Assembly (NCBI GenBank): GCA_029974875.1
Contig: JARKQP010000077.1
Location: 1-19,388, forward strand
Length of the DNA stretch: 19,388 nt
Direction: 5' to 3'
Source of the DNA: Mobilitalea sp.
GTDB lineage: Bacteria > Bacillota_A > Clostridia > Lachnospirales > Lachnospiraceae
Of the stretch, positions 1 through 8,055 are shown piece by piece. The notes beneath the pieces are model-generated. The model was not told the origin of the DNA, searched no databases, and was given only the letters and a program-made list of their open reading frames with translations. The position numbers and the translations under genes were made by a program. Each line of letters starts with the position of its first letter. The stretch's first letter is position 1.

Positions 1-136
1 TAAGATGTCCGTTCTTCATTTCATGAAATCTTATAATCTAATATTCTTAAAATTAAAAACAAGGAAAAGCCTCTCTCCAAGGAATCATTTGCCTATAAAA
101 ATATAATTTATCTTACTATGAAGAACGGACATCTTA
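1..136. repeat. 136-bp element bounded by perfect 19-bp inverted repeats
   Basis: The first 19 bases (TAAGATGTCCGTTCTTCAT) are repeated as an exact reverse complement at 118-136, with 98 AT-rich bases between them. A 12-bp palindrome (ATTTCATGAAAT, 18-29) touches the inner edge of the left arm. The left arm begins at the window edge, so it may extend further. The interior is too long for an ordinary terminator loop. The layout fits either an invertible segment (inverton) or a small MITE-like element. A weak promoter-like pair, TTGGAG-17-TTTAAT, can be read on the minus strand inside, pointing away from the pilus genes in this orientation. The repeat is directly visible; its function is inference. 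Confidence 0.7.
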
Positions 137-294
137 GCCCATTAGCAGGAAAAAGTCTGCTTTCAGGAGGATCCCCCCTAAAGGGAGAAAAATCGCTGAG
201 AGAGGAAAAATTACTAAGAAAAGAGAGATTACTAGGAAAAGAAAAGTACTGTAAAGAAGGGAAATCCTCCTGAGGGGAGGATTAGGAGGAGCGT
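137..294 (+). promoter_or_regulatory. Purine-rich leader with mutually exclusive anti-Shine-Dalgarno pairings
   Basis: This leader lies just before the first pseudopilin gene. ATCCTCCT (264-271) can pair with three targets: AGGAGGAT far upstream (165-172), GGAGGAT just downstream (276-282, giving an 8-bp hairpin AATCCTCC/GGAGGATT with a 5-base loop), or the ribosome site itself (TCCTCCT with AGGAGGA, 284-290). Because the pairings exclude one another, the leader could modulate translation. The rest is a degenerate AG-rich stretch with loosely repeated ATTACTA motifs. I see no convincing promoter. The complementarity is visible; a regulatory role is inference, and SD-like sequence in purine-rich DNA could produce it by chance. 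Confidence 0.35.
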
Positions 295-1188
295 GTGAAG
301 CCTAGGAAGGATCTTGATAATGGCAGCAGGAGAGAGTGGATGGGGGAAGCCTCCTTAACGGTGGAGGCGGCGCTGGTACTTCCAATTTTTCTTTATTTTG
401 TATTAGCCTTTCTGTATTTTATACAGCTCTTTACGGTGCAGGAGCAAATCCAGGCGGCCATTACAAAGATGGGCTTGAAGCTTTCTAAGACTGCTTATGT
501 GATACAGGATTTTTCAGGGCTGGAGGAGGCAATGTCCTTTGATATTTCGATATTTGGACTGGAAATAGAGCTTGGAATTGCCGATTGGATAGAGGAGACC
601 TCCAGCCAGGGGATATTAAAAAGCTACTCAAAAAAATATCTGGACACGGACTATATTAACCGGTCCTGTATTAAGGACGGATTCCGGGGAATTAGCTTTG
701 AAGGCTCGAACCTATTTGCTGATGGGGATATGATAGATATCCGCATAAGCTATCAGGTGGAGCTTCCGATCAGGGGCTTCCTTATTCCAGCCATGGATAT
801 GGAGCAGAGAATATGCCTTAGGAGCTGGACAGGCTATCAGGTGGCTGCGGCTTATCAAAGGGAGGACAGCACAGGGAAGGAGGATACGGTGTTTGTTGCC
901 CAGACAGGCAGCGTATACCATAAGTCGGAGAATTGCTCCCATATAAAATTATCCATAAGGGCAGTACAAGGAATACCCACCGGTTTACGGAATGAACATG
1001 GGGCAAAGTATCATCCCTGTGAGGTCTGCTGTAAAGGTGGGACGGATCAGCTTGGAACCTACTATATTACCACGGATGGAACCAGGTACCATAGAATCAG
1101 GGAGTGTTCAGCAATTAAAAGAAATGTGAGGGAAATTCCGTTGTCCGAGGTAGGCAGCAGGACACCCTGTAAACGGTGCTATCAATAA
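295..1188 (+). CDS. TadE-like pseudopilin with C-terminal tandem Cys/His motifs
   Basis: This is a 297-residue TadE-family pseudopilin, expected to be cleaved by a prepilin peptidase and to sit on the outer face of the membrane as part of a Tad/Flp pilus or secretion apparatus. Residues 18-30 (GEA|SLTVEAALVLP) form the processing site. Cleavage after Ala19 would put Glu24 at the canonical +5 position, followed by a membrane helix (about 25-47). The C-terminus is unusual: two related units (about 205-246 and 262-296) each carry YH, then a Cys, then a CxxC pair (C214, C242, C245; C271, C292, C295), resembling small metal-binding modules. The GTG start at 295 follows AGGAGGA (284-290) by 4 bases. 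It is the first of four co-directional genes. The TadE assignment is firm; metal binding is inference. Confidence 0.8.
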   Translation: MKPRKDLDNGSRREWMGEASLTVEAALVLPIFLYFVLAFLYFIQLFTVQEQIQAAITKMGLKLSKTAYVIQDFSGLEEAMSFDISIFGLEIELGIADWIEETSSQGILKSYSKKYLDTDYINRSCIKDGFRGISFEGSNLFADGDMIDIRISYQVELPIRGFLIPAMDMEQRICLRSWTGYQVAAAYQREDSTGKEDTVFVAQTGSVYHKSENCSHIKLSIRAVQGIPTGLRNEHGAKYHPCEVCCKGGTDQLGTYYITTDGTRYHRIRECSAIKRNVREIPLSEVGSRTPCKRCYQ

Positions 1189-1224
1189 GGTGTACCCATA
1201 AATTTGATTAAGGTGGTTTGGCAT

Positions 1225-1668
1225 ATGTATAAAGACGCAGTGATATGGACTTTGTTGGGCTTGTTAATTCTGTGCTCAATTCAGGATCTATTAAAGAAAA
1301 AGATTGGGCTTTGGATGATTATCGCAGGAGGGGGCATGATGTTTGTTTCTATTCTTTTTTATAATTCCGTCACAGTAATTGACCGGCTAGGAGGAATTGC
1401 AGTGGGTGTGGCTGTCCTGCTTATTAGCTTGGCAACTAGGGGTAAAATTGGCTTTGGAGACGGCTTACTTCTCTGTATTTCCGGCATGGGGTTAGGATTT
1501 TGGAGTAACCTGGAGCTGTTTGCCGTTGCGTTATTTTTGGCAGCAGCAGTATCCATTGCCCTAATGATGTTTCGGCTGGCAGACAGGAAGGAGAGCATTC
1601 CCTTTGTGCCTTTTCTGCTATGCGGCTATGTCTTCATCCTTGTTGCAAACATGAAGGGGAGTGCTTGA
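1225..1668 (+). CDS. A24-family prepilin peptidase (TadV/CpaA-like)
   Basis: A polytopic membrane aspartyl peptidase of about 147 residues that should process the leader peptides of the pseudopilins on either side. Both expected catalytic aspartates are present: Asp21 at the end of the first helix (CSIQDLLKKK) and Asp79 in the GxGD motif (GFGD, 76-79). The rest is hydrophobic with about four to five membrane segments. It is short, as TadV/CpaA proteins are, and has no N-terminal methyltransferase domain, unlike PilD. I chose ATG at 1225 because AAGGTGG (1210-1216) lies 8 bases upstream. An in-frame TTG at 1204 would add seven residues but has a poorer ribosome site. It lies close behind the first pseudopilin gene and is probably in one operon with it. 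Confidence 0.85.
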   Translation: MYKDAVIWTLLGLLILCSIQDLLKKKIGLWMIIAGGGMMFVSILFYNSVTVIDRLGGIAVGVAVLLISLATRGKIGFGDGLLLCISGMGLGFWSNLELFAVALFLAAAVSIALMMFRLADRKESIPFVPFLLCGYVFILVANMKGSA

Positions 1669-1686
1669 ATATGAGGAGTTGGAATA

Positions 1687-2382
1687 ATGGATGATCATCA
1701 GAAGGAAAATGCTCTCAAGAATCAGGAAGAGAAATCCATTAAAAATCAGGTGGAAAATCTTATGGCAAGTCAGCAGAAAGATCCTCTGGGAAGGCAGGAG
1801 AATTGGAAATGGAAGTGTGTGGCAAGGGCAAGTATTACGGTGGAAGCGGCTTATGTCATGCCGATTGTGATATTCGCAGTATTTGCTGTGATCTATCTTG
1901 CCTTTTACCTCCATGATTACTGTATTCTTCAGGGCGCAGTTGACAGGACGGTAAGAAAGGCCGACTTTTATTCTAACCAGGTATCGGATATGGAAATGGG
2001 CGAGATCTATTATGAGGCAATTAATAGCCGAGGGGTATTTTACCCCATCTTTGGGGATTCTTCTGATATGGAGGGACAGATGCGGAGGGTTCTTAAGCAA
2101 GGGCTGGAGGGGAGGCTGTTCCTATATGATGTCGTTTCTACCCATGCGGAGGCTGATCAATATAAAATAGAGCTAATCTTAAGCGCAAAGCGGAAAATTA
2201 ATTTGCCTATATTTGGTAAGGTGTTTCGTTCCTTTGAAGCTGTAAGCATAACTGGCGGTTGCTCTATCCATAGACCGGCAGAGACGGTCCGGTTTATGGA
2301 AGTTATTATGGACACCGCGTCTGAGATCAAAGGTGTGAGTGAGTTGAAGGAAAAGCTGGAAAAGTTTTTGAAGGGTAATTGA
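1687..2382 (+). CDS. Second TadE-like pseudopilin with a long charged leader
   Basis: A 231-residue TadE/TadF-type minor pseudopilin. The processing site is ARA|SITVEAAYVMP, with predicted cleavage after Ala48 and Glu53 at +5, followed by a membrane helix (about 54-77). The first 48 residues form a long, hydrophilic leader rich in Lys, Glu, Gln and Asn, much longer than a usual pilin leader. The roughly 150-residue outer part has no motif I recognise and lacks the Cys/His modules of the first pseudopilin. GAGGAG (1673-1678) lies 8 bases before the ATG. It starts 18 bases after the peptidase gene, and its end touches the possible upstream start of the FHA gene, which supports one transcript. 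Confidence 0.8.
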   Translation: MDDHQKENALKNQEEKSIKNQVENLMASQQKDPLGRQENWKWKCVARASITVEAAYVMPIVIFAVFAVIYLAFYLHDYCILQGAVDRTVRKADFYSNQVSDMEMGEIYYEAINSRGVFYPIFGDSSDMEGQMRRVLKQGLEGRLFLYDVVSTHAEADQYKIELILSAKRKINLPIFGKVFRSFEAVSITGGCSIHRPAETVRFMEVIMDTASEIKGVSELKEKLEKFLKGN

Positions 2383-2399
2383 GTGGGGGTAGGAATGAA

Positions 2400-4280
2400 A
2401 TGGGGGAAGGTATGGAAGTAGAATATAAAAAGGATTTACATCACAGCTACCTGGTAATATCTCCGGAAAACGACATTAGTACCAGACAGTATTGTATCAA
2501 GCTATTGGAGCATGAAAGGGTGGAAGGAATTCTGCCATTGGAACGAAGAGTGATGGACAATGAGAGCATGCTTTATTATGAAATTACTTCAAAGCAGGTG
2601 ATGCAAAGCCTTCTTATTAAGACAACTCTGTCCTGTCGGCAGCTGAAAAGTATCTGCGGAAATATTTTGTTGGCCTTGGAACGGGCTTATGAGTACCTAT
2701 TGCCGGAGGATGATTTTGTGCTGTCACCGGAGCATATTTACCTTGATGTAAGTAATTTTGAACCTGGCATTTGCTTTCTTCCGGGCTATCAGAAGAATAT
2801 CAGGGAACAGGTCAGAGGCTTGATGGAATATCTGATGAACAAGATAGATTATACGGATAAAGAGGCAGTTTTGTTGGTATACCAGCTTTACGCAGTCAGC
2901 AGGGAAGAGGATTATTGTTTTGAAGCTTTAAGTGAGCTTATTGGGGGAACTACAGCTTCGGAGGAAGCAGTAAGGCCTAAGCTTCGCCAGCAAAAAGAGG
3001 GGTTAAATAGCATAGAAACGGGAAATAGGAAAGAAGAAGAGGGAGGGGCTAGAAAGGAAAGTGGAAAAGAAAGTAAAAAAGATATTAAAGATATTAGAAA
3101 AGATATTAAAGATATTAGAAAAGATAATGCAAAAGAAAGTATAAAAGGAAATAGCAAAGAAAATATAAAACATAATATAAAGCAAAGCTTGCAACAAAAT
3201 ATAAAAGAAAATGAAAGGCAGATGAAGTCAGGTATAATCCGTACAGACTTGAATATAGAGCGGGAACAAGCAGACATGCAGCGATCTGTAATTACAGCAA
3301 AAAGGGAGAGAGGGAGGATCCGGCCGTCCATAATAGAAAAAATAGAAGGAGAAAGGGAAATTACCCTTTATCCGTTTAAAACTTATCTCTATCTGGGAGG
3401 CTGCGCAGTTGGAGGTATCTTAATAACAGTGCTTTGTATAGCATCAAGGATACTTTATAATTCCTTTGGAAATAGGGTGGATTACAGCAAGCTTTTTGCA
3501 TTTTGCCTTATTCTATTGTGTGTAGAAGGCTATCTTGTTCAGAAAATATTGGACAAGAAGAATAAAATCACACGGATGGTTAAAACACAGGAATACGTAA
3601 GTATTGGTGAAGATCCTGTAGGTAAAGGCAGAGGAGAAGAGGGAGAAAGAGAGCTAGAAAGAGAAAACGGAAGAGAGAGGAAAAGAGAGTTAGAAGAAGA
3701 GAAAGGCCTTGAGTATAAGAAAAAGCCAGTAATAGATAATACAGGGGAAAAGTCCAAGAAAGGGATCATAGGAAGGGGATTTCCAATACGTGAAGAATAC
3801 TTGATATATAAAAGTGGTGATAAGTTTAGATTAGGTGAGGGATATGAGGAGGATAGTAAGGACTATAGGAGGGATTATAGTAAGGATTATAGTAAGGAAG
3901 ATATCGAGAAAGATATCGGGGAAGATAGCAAAGACTGCAGCTATAACCCTACCTGTTTATTAAATGCAGACCCTGCCGATTCCATTGCCTGTATCTTAAA
4001 ATCCCTGAATGAAGCATATCCCAGCATAACGATAGGACATTTTCCTTTTTTTATTGGAAAATTCCGAGAGAATGTAGATTATTGCATCGAGAAGGACGTA
4101 ATTAGCAGATATCATGCCAAGGTAACACGGGAAGGGGAGGAATACTATCTTACAGATCTCAACTCGACAAACGGTACATACCTTAATAGTGAAATGCTGC
4201 TTACCTATCAGAAAAAAGAGATAAAGTTCGGAGATGAGATAACTTTTGCCAATCTGAGATATCAATTTTTAAAGAGTTAA
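2400..4280 (+). CDS. Membrane-anchored FHA-domain protein with DUF6382-like N-terminus
   Basis: A protein of about 626 residues. The N-terminal ~190 residues resemble DUF6382, a domain found in clostridial FHA proteins near Tad loci. A very charged Lys/Glu/Asp/Ile linker (about 205-320) contains a perfect duplication of DIKDIRK. Two membrane helices follow (about 328-350 and 365-382), then a second charged linker with YSKDYSKD repeats, and a C-terminal FHA domain (about 540-626). The FHA signature is clear: a GK turn, ISRYHAK, and DLNSTNGTYLN, the residues that bind phosphothreonine. Both soluble ends are probably cytoplasmic. Its likely role is a phosphorylation-dependent scaffold for the secretion machine; this is inference. 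ATG 2400 (AGGAA 4 bases upstream) is preferred. ATG 2412 and TTG 2379 are in-frame alternatives, the last overlapping the previous stop. Confidence 0.8.
   Translation: MGEGMEVEYKKDLHHSYLVISPENDISTRQYCIKLLEHERVEGILPLERRVMDNESMLYYEITSKQVMQSLLIKTTLSCRQLKSICGNILLALERAYEYLLPEDDFVLSPEHIYLDVSNFEPGICFLPGYQKNIREQVRGLMEYLMNKIDYTDKEAVLLVYQLYAVSREEDYCFEALSELIGGTTASEEAVRPKLRQQKEGLNSIETGNRKEEEGGARKESGKESKKDIKDIRKDIKDIRKDNAKESIKGNSKENIKHNIKQSLQQNIKENERQMKSGIIRTDLNIEREQADMQRSVITAKRERGRIRPSIIEKIEGEREITLYPFKTYLYLGGCAVGGILITVLCIASRILYNSFGNRVDYSKLFAFCLILLCVEGYLVQKILDKKNKITRMVKTQEYVSIGEDPVGKGRGEEGERELERENGRERKRELEEEKGLEYKKKPVIDNTGEKSKKGIIGRGFPIREEYLIYKSGDKFRLGEGYEEDSKDYRRDYSKDYSKEDIEKDIGEDSKDCSYNPTCLLNADPADSIACILKSLNEAYPSITIGHFPFFIGKFRENVDYCIEKDVISRYHAKVTREGEEYYLTDLNSTNGTYLNSEMLLTYQKKEIKFGDEITFANLRYQFLKS
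3081..3122 (+). repeat. Two perfect 21-bp tandem copies inside the FHA gene
   Basis: Positions 3081-3101 and 3102-3122 are identical 21-bp units, each encoding seven residues (DIKDIRK). Length changes in whole units would keep the frame. The second linker of the same gene has a 12-bp tandem pair (GGATTATAGTAA at 3872-3883 and 3884-3895). These are coding low-complexity repeats and could vary in copy number by slippage. Confidence 0.8.
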
Positions 4281-4380
4281 TTCCTAAAGCCGTTCATTGG
4301 TATAGAGGTGTAAAACTAATTTTTCTAAATTACCTGGATTTTTGTAAGCCTGGCTCTAGCAGGCATAAAGTTAGCTGAGG

Positions 4381-4421
4381 AGAGCCCTTAGGTAATTGCT
4401 AAAATGACCTAGGGCTCTTTT
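4381..4421 (+). terminator. Rho-independent terminator of the pilus/FHA operon
   Basis: GAGCCCTTAGGT (4382-4393) pairs with ACCTAGGGCTC (4407-4417), with one bulged base and a 13-base loop, and is followed by TTTT. It lies about 100 bases after the FHA stop codon and between convergent genes. The same stem forms on the minus strand just after the histidine kinase gene, but with no T-run there, so it acts mainly on the + strand. Confidence 0.75.
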
Positions 4422-4439
4422 ATAACAATTTAATACGTA

Positions 4440-6176
4440 TTACAATGGGAGAGTTATAATACAGGTTGTCCCATTTACAGCTTCATATCTCATGGAGAAA
4501 GAGGTATCATATCGTAATTTTAAACGGCAAATTGCATTTGCTATACCATAGCCGCCTGACCTGTTGGGAAAGGTGTCTGCTATTTTTTCTAAGGGTTGAT
4601 ATGGCATTTTATTTAAGATGTCCATAATATCTGTGTCGATTGGACTGCCGTTGTTAATAACTGTTATAGAAAGCTGGGTGTCACACTTCTTTATTGAAAT
4701 GCTGATATGGCCATCTGCATCTATTTCAGAAAAACCGTACTTTATGGAATTCTCTACAATTGGCTGGATAATCAGTTTGGGTATCAGTAAATCTACAGTA
4801 TCTGCATCGGCCTCTATCCTATAGGTAAAAAGGTTATTGGTACGAATTTGTTCGATTATCATATAGCTTTCGATATGCGATAGTTCTTCCGATACAGGGA
4901 TCACTTCATGGCCTTTGCTGAGGCTGATGCGCAGATAACTTGAAAGGGCGCAGATCAGTTTTACGGTTTTTTCATCTCCATTTAACCGGGCAAGCATATG
5001 AATATTATCAAGCGTATTATAAAGAAAATGCGGATTAATCTGATGAAGGAGTAAATTATACTCATTAGCCCGCAGTTGGGCCTGATTGCTTTCTACTGTC
5101 TGTAGGAGCTTTAAAATATTATCCAGCATTTGATTATAGCCGGCAGAAATTGTGTCCAGTTCCGTATTTGTTTGGGTATAAATAGGCTGGCCCAAGCTGT
5201 CTAATGAAAAACTTTTCATATTATCGGAGAGGTAGCGTATTGGCCTGGTAAAATGTGAAGACATCAGCAGGACCAGGAAGACGGATACACTAATAGCAAT
5301 AAAAAGAACAATCATAAGCGTCCCAAAAAAAGCATTTGAGGATTTCTGTATTACTTTCTGGGGAACATAGGATACCAAAAGAAATCCTGTAGTATCATCC
5401 TTGACTGTAAAATAATAAACATCATCATAAAAATGCGGTATTTGCGTATTCGTATTAAAGTTTTCTTTTAAATAGAGAAGTGCTTCAGGTGAAAGGGAAT
5501 CTGTATTTCGTGAATATACCACTGTAAATTGGGGGTCCAGCATAAAATAGCTGCACTCCCTTTGAATATTTATATTAGAAAAAATATTACCGTAAAAATT
5601 CGGCCCCAGATGAAGCACTAATAAGCCAGGTTCGCAGTTTATGGATAAATGCCGTATTCGCCGGACCATGAACAAGGAACTCGTATCTGTTGCTGCATTT
5701 TTATCGGAGAACAGAAATGGCCTTGAATAAGTATTTTCTGTCAAACGGTAAAAGTCTTGCATCAGGCCCGCGTCTCCAATTACATCTAATGCCTGTATGG
5801 AAGAATAGTAAACTGAGCCGTCATTATTAACATAAAAGCAATAATCCAAATAGTTGTTATTTGGATAATACAGACTGCTGAGAAGATATTTTTCAGATTG
5901 ATAGCCCAGTTCTGAGGTTAAAAGGGATTCTTGTATATAGGGATTGTTTAAGTAATTTTGTGTCAAATTCGTCAAGGAAGAGGTCCCCTTTTGAAAATCC
6001 GTCAACATTTGCTGGGTGGTTTGGGCGTAGTTTGTCATAGTAAGATTATGCAGGGTCTTACTGGTAGAGGTTCCAAAGATAACCCCGATAATTAAAAGCA
6101 GGATAAGAATAATGGCAGTAGAAAAAATAAAAAGCTGGCGCCTTACGCCATAAGTAATATTATAGTTATTCTTCAT
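4440..6176 (-). CDS. YesM-type sensor histidine kinase
   Basis: A membrane sensor kinase of about 578 residues. One helix near residues 14-36 and a second near 284-305 flank an extracellular sensor region of about 250 residues. A HAMP-like stretch follows (FTRPIRYLSDNM), then the His_kinase/YesM signature QINPHFLYNTLDNIH with phospho-acceptor His383, and an HATPase domain with N-box PIVENSIKYG and G-box GGYGIANA. It is expected to phosphorylate the response regulator encoded just upstream. I chose ATG at 6176 because AAGGAG lies 6 bases before it. A longer open frame reaches 6257 but would run 27 codons into the regulator gene with no comparable ribosome site. The chosen start overlaps the regulator's end by 11 bases, suggesting translational coupling. 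It probably senses a sugar or a liganded binding protein. Confidence 0.88.
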   Translation of the reverse strand: MKNNYNITYGVRRQLFIFSTAIILILLLIIGVIFGTSTSKTLHNLTMTNYAQTTQQMLTDFQKGTSSLTNLTQNYLNNPYIQESLLTSELGYQSEKYLLSSLYYPNNNYLDYCFYVNNDGSVYYSSIQALDVIGDAGLMQDFYRLTENTYSRPFLFSDKNAATDTSSLFMVRRIRHLSINCEPGLLVLHLGPNFYGNIFSNINIQRECSYFMLDPQFTVVYSRNTDSLSPEALLYLKENFNTNTQIPHFYDDVYYFTVKDDTTGFLLVSYVPQKVIQKSSNAFFGTLMIVLFIAISVSVFLVLLMSSHFTRPIRYLSDNMKSFSLDSLGQPIYTQTNTELDTISAGYNQMLDNILKLLQTVESNQAQLRANEYNLLLHQINPHFLYNTLDNIHMLARLNGDEKTVKLICALSSYLRISLSKGHEVIPVSEELSHIESYMIIEQIRTNNLFTYRIEADADTVDLLIPKLIIQPIVENSIKYGFSEIDADGHISISIKKCDTQLSITVINNGSPIDTDIMDILNKMPYQPLEKIADTFPNRSGGYGIANAICRLKLRYDTSFSMRYEAVNGTTCIITLPL

Positions 6177-7773
6177 GAATAACTCCTTTCCGGTACTCAT
6201 TAGGAAGGCAGCCCACATTTGCTTTGAATAATTGTGAAAAATAGGATGTGTTTGCAAAACCGATCTGCTCCGTTATTTTCATAATACTGAGTGATGATTC
6301 TGTCAGGAGGCGCCGGGCTTCTTCCATACGAAGATTCAAGAGATATGTCTTAAATCCGATACCTGTACTCTTCTTAAATATTCGGCCGAAATAGACAGCA
6401 TTCAGATGAAGCTCTTCGGCAATTGTTGTAACATTCAGCTGTTCATCTGAAATATGGTTTGCAGCATAGAGCTTTGCCTGTTCAACATAAGTACCTATTA
6501 CTTCGCTGGTATCAAAACAACTGCGTTTTTCCAGATGCTTCATTAATTCATTAATGTGTTGGTTCAATACAGGGATTGTTTTAAGTACAGGTATATTATT
6601 AAAATCCCTTATAAAGTTCTCAAAGCTGTACCGCAGGGTAGCAGGAAAAGAGGGTTCAATAAAGGAACTCAGGATTTCCAATGTCAGACGCTGGATACAT
6701 AGCTTCTGATATTCCGTATCTGTAATTGGTGACAGTTCTATAATAAAATCGCCTAAGGCTTTTCTGGCAGCAGGTATATTCAGGGAACGGATCGATTTAA
6801 GTACAAGTAAAGCGTGGTTTTTAGGATATTGGAATGGGGCACCGGGCAATTTATAGTTTTCCAAAATCGATTCTGGATAGAGCCGGTCCAAACCGGCATC
6901 ATCAGCCATGGCAAAAAGTGTACCGGCTTCCTGTGCGGCTTTTTTAATATCGGATACCTTTGAATATTCTTTTGAAACAGAATAGGTAACCTCCATCTGG
7001 AATAACCTTTTAAAATCCCTAAATAATTCTTCCAGCTTATTACGGTGCATAATACTGCCGGCAGGAATGGTAATAAGCAATATGAGCTTTGAATCCTGGT
7101 CTTCAAAGGTATAGCCGTCAAAGCATTTGTTCAAATTCTTTTTTAGGTATTGTAACAGGATATATAGCTCAGACTTGGATGGATAAATATTAATGTAGGG
7201 GTCTATGGTTGCACATACGCATATGTAGTGCATGGAATTCCAATCCTTATCTACAAAGGATAGAGCCTCAAGAAATTCTTCTTCCGTCGTCTGATCCTGG
7301 ATAAAGCTGCGAAGGAGGGCGCAAATATAGCCACTCGCATGTTTGTTTAGGAATGTATTATAGTTTTTTGCAAGAAGATTCTGCTCCTGGTGCTGTAAGC
7401 AGGCAGCTTTTACAGAAAGCATCGTTTCTTTCAAGGCCTCTTCCGTCAGCGGCTTTAGTAAATAAGTATGGGCACCTAGACGGCAGGCTTCTTTCGCATA
7501 ATCAAAATCCCGATAGGCACTGATTACAATAAAGATAGTATCGGGAAATAAAACCAGGCTTTTTTCGATTAATTCCAAGCCCGTCATTTGTTTCATTAAG
7601 ATATCTGTGATGACCACATCCGGATGGTACTCCTCTATTAGATCGAGTGCCAAATAACCGTTAGTGGCAGAACCGATTACCTGGTATCCCCATTTTCCCC
7701 AGGGAAAGGTTTTTACTAAACCAGCCAGAATATTAGGTTCATCGTCGACAATCAGCAGTTTTAACGGAGTCAC
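6166..7773 (-). CDS. YesN-type response regulator (REC + AraC HTH)
   Basis: A 535-residue cytoplasmic response regulator. The N-terminal receiver domain has Asp10/Asp11, phospho-acceptor Asp57 (VVITD), Ser85 and Lys107. The middle ~300 residues are a poorly conserved linker typical of the YesN family. The C-terminal ~100 residues are an AraC-type double helix-turn-helix ending in the usual FxxxxGCLPNEYR motif. It starts at GTG 7773, with AAGGTGG 5 bases upstream. It pairs with the overlapping kinase gene. The sugar transporter operon lies directly upstream on the same strand and is the natural candidate target. Members of this family usually activate carbohydrate uptake genes; the exact regulon is not visible here. 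Confidence 0.9.
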   Translation of the reverse strand: MTPLKLLIVDDEPNILAGLVKTFPWGKWGYQVIGSATNGYLALDLIEEYHPDVVITDILMKQMTGLELIEKSLVLFPDTIFIVISAYRDFDYAKEACRLGAHTYLLKPLTEEALKETMLSVKAACLQHQEQNLLAKNYNTFLNKHASGYICALLRSFIQDQTTEEEFLEALSFVDKDWNSMHYICVCATIDPYINIYPSKSELYILLQYLKKNLNKCFDGYTFEDQDSKLILLITIPAGSIMHRNKLEELFRDFKRLFQMEVTYSVSKEYSKVSDIKKAAQEAGTLFAMADDAGLDRLYPESILENYKLPGAPFQYPKNHALLVLKSIRSLNIPAARKALGDFIIELSPITDTEYQKLCIQRLTLEILSSFIEPSFPATLRYSFENFIRDFNNIPVLKTIPVLNQHINELMKHLEKRSCFDTSEVIGTYVEQAKLYAANHISDEQLNVTTIAEELHLNAVYFGRIFKKSTGIGFKTYLLNLRMEEARRLLTESSLSIMKITEQIGFANTSYFSQLFKANVGCLPNEYRKGVIHEE

Positions 7774-8026
7774 TCAAACCACCTTCTTTCTAGATTTTGA
7801 TAATTATATTTTACCTGAAATCAGAGAAAAAAGCTAATCTGCAAGAATGTCGTTACAGTCAAAATGACGGTGTGCAACAGTGCTGTAAATGATGTGTATC
7901 AGGCTGTAATCAGCCATATTTAAAGAAGTAATCCACATTATGTTTATACAAATATGCTCTATTCACGATAAAGTTTATTATAAAAAAAGAGTTGTGGATA
8001 ACCTCCTGAAAAACAATTATAATGCC

Positions 8027-8055
8027 AAAACAGAGTTTTTAATTTTCTCTGTTTT
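8027..8055 (-). terminator. Possible secondary terminator hairpin
   Basis: AAAACAGAG (8027-8035) and CTCTGTTTT (8047-8055) form a 9-bp perfect inverted repeat with an AT-rich 11-base loop. On either strand the outer arm ends in four T residues, so a weak bidirectional terminator is possible. It lies in the gap before the response regulator gene, about 30 bases from the CAGAACC/GGTTCTG hairpin. Confidence 0.35.

Noticed and set aside
3081..3122. Tandem repeats as a possible CRISPR array
   Set aside because: The copies are contiguous with no spacers and are in frame within the FHA gene, so they are coding repeats.
2912..3331. 139-codon minus-strand open frame opposite the FHA gene linker
   Set aside because: It is the antisense of the Lys/Glu/Asp low-complexity linker, which yields an artificial Phe/Leu/Ser-rich frame. 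No start signal is present.
6177..6257. Longer start for the histidine kinase
   Set aside because: The extra 27 codons lie inside the response regulator gene and have no good ribosome site, whereas ATG 6176 follows AAGGAG at proper spacing and directly precedes the first membrane helix.
7993..8001. Perfect DnaA-box match (TTATCCACA on the minus strand)
   Set aside because: It is a single box with no cluster and no dnaA/dnaN genes nearby, and one 9-bp match is easily chance. Not an origin.
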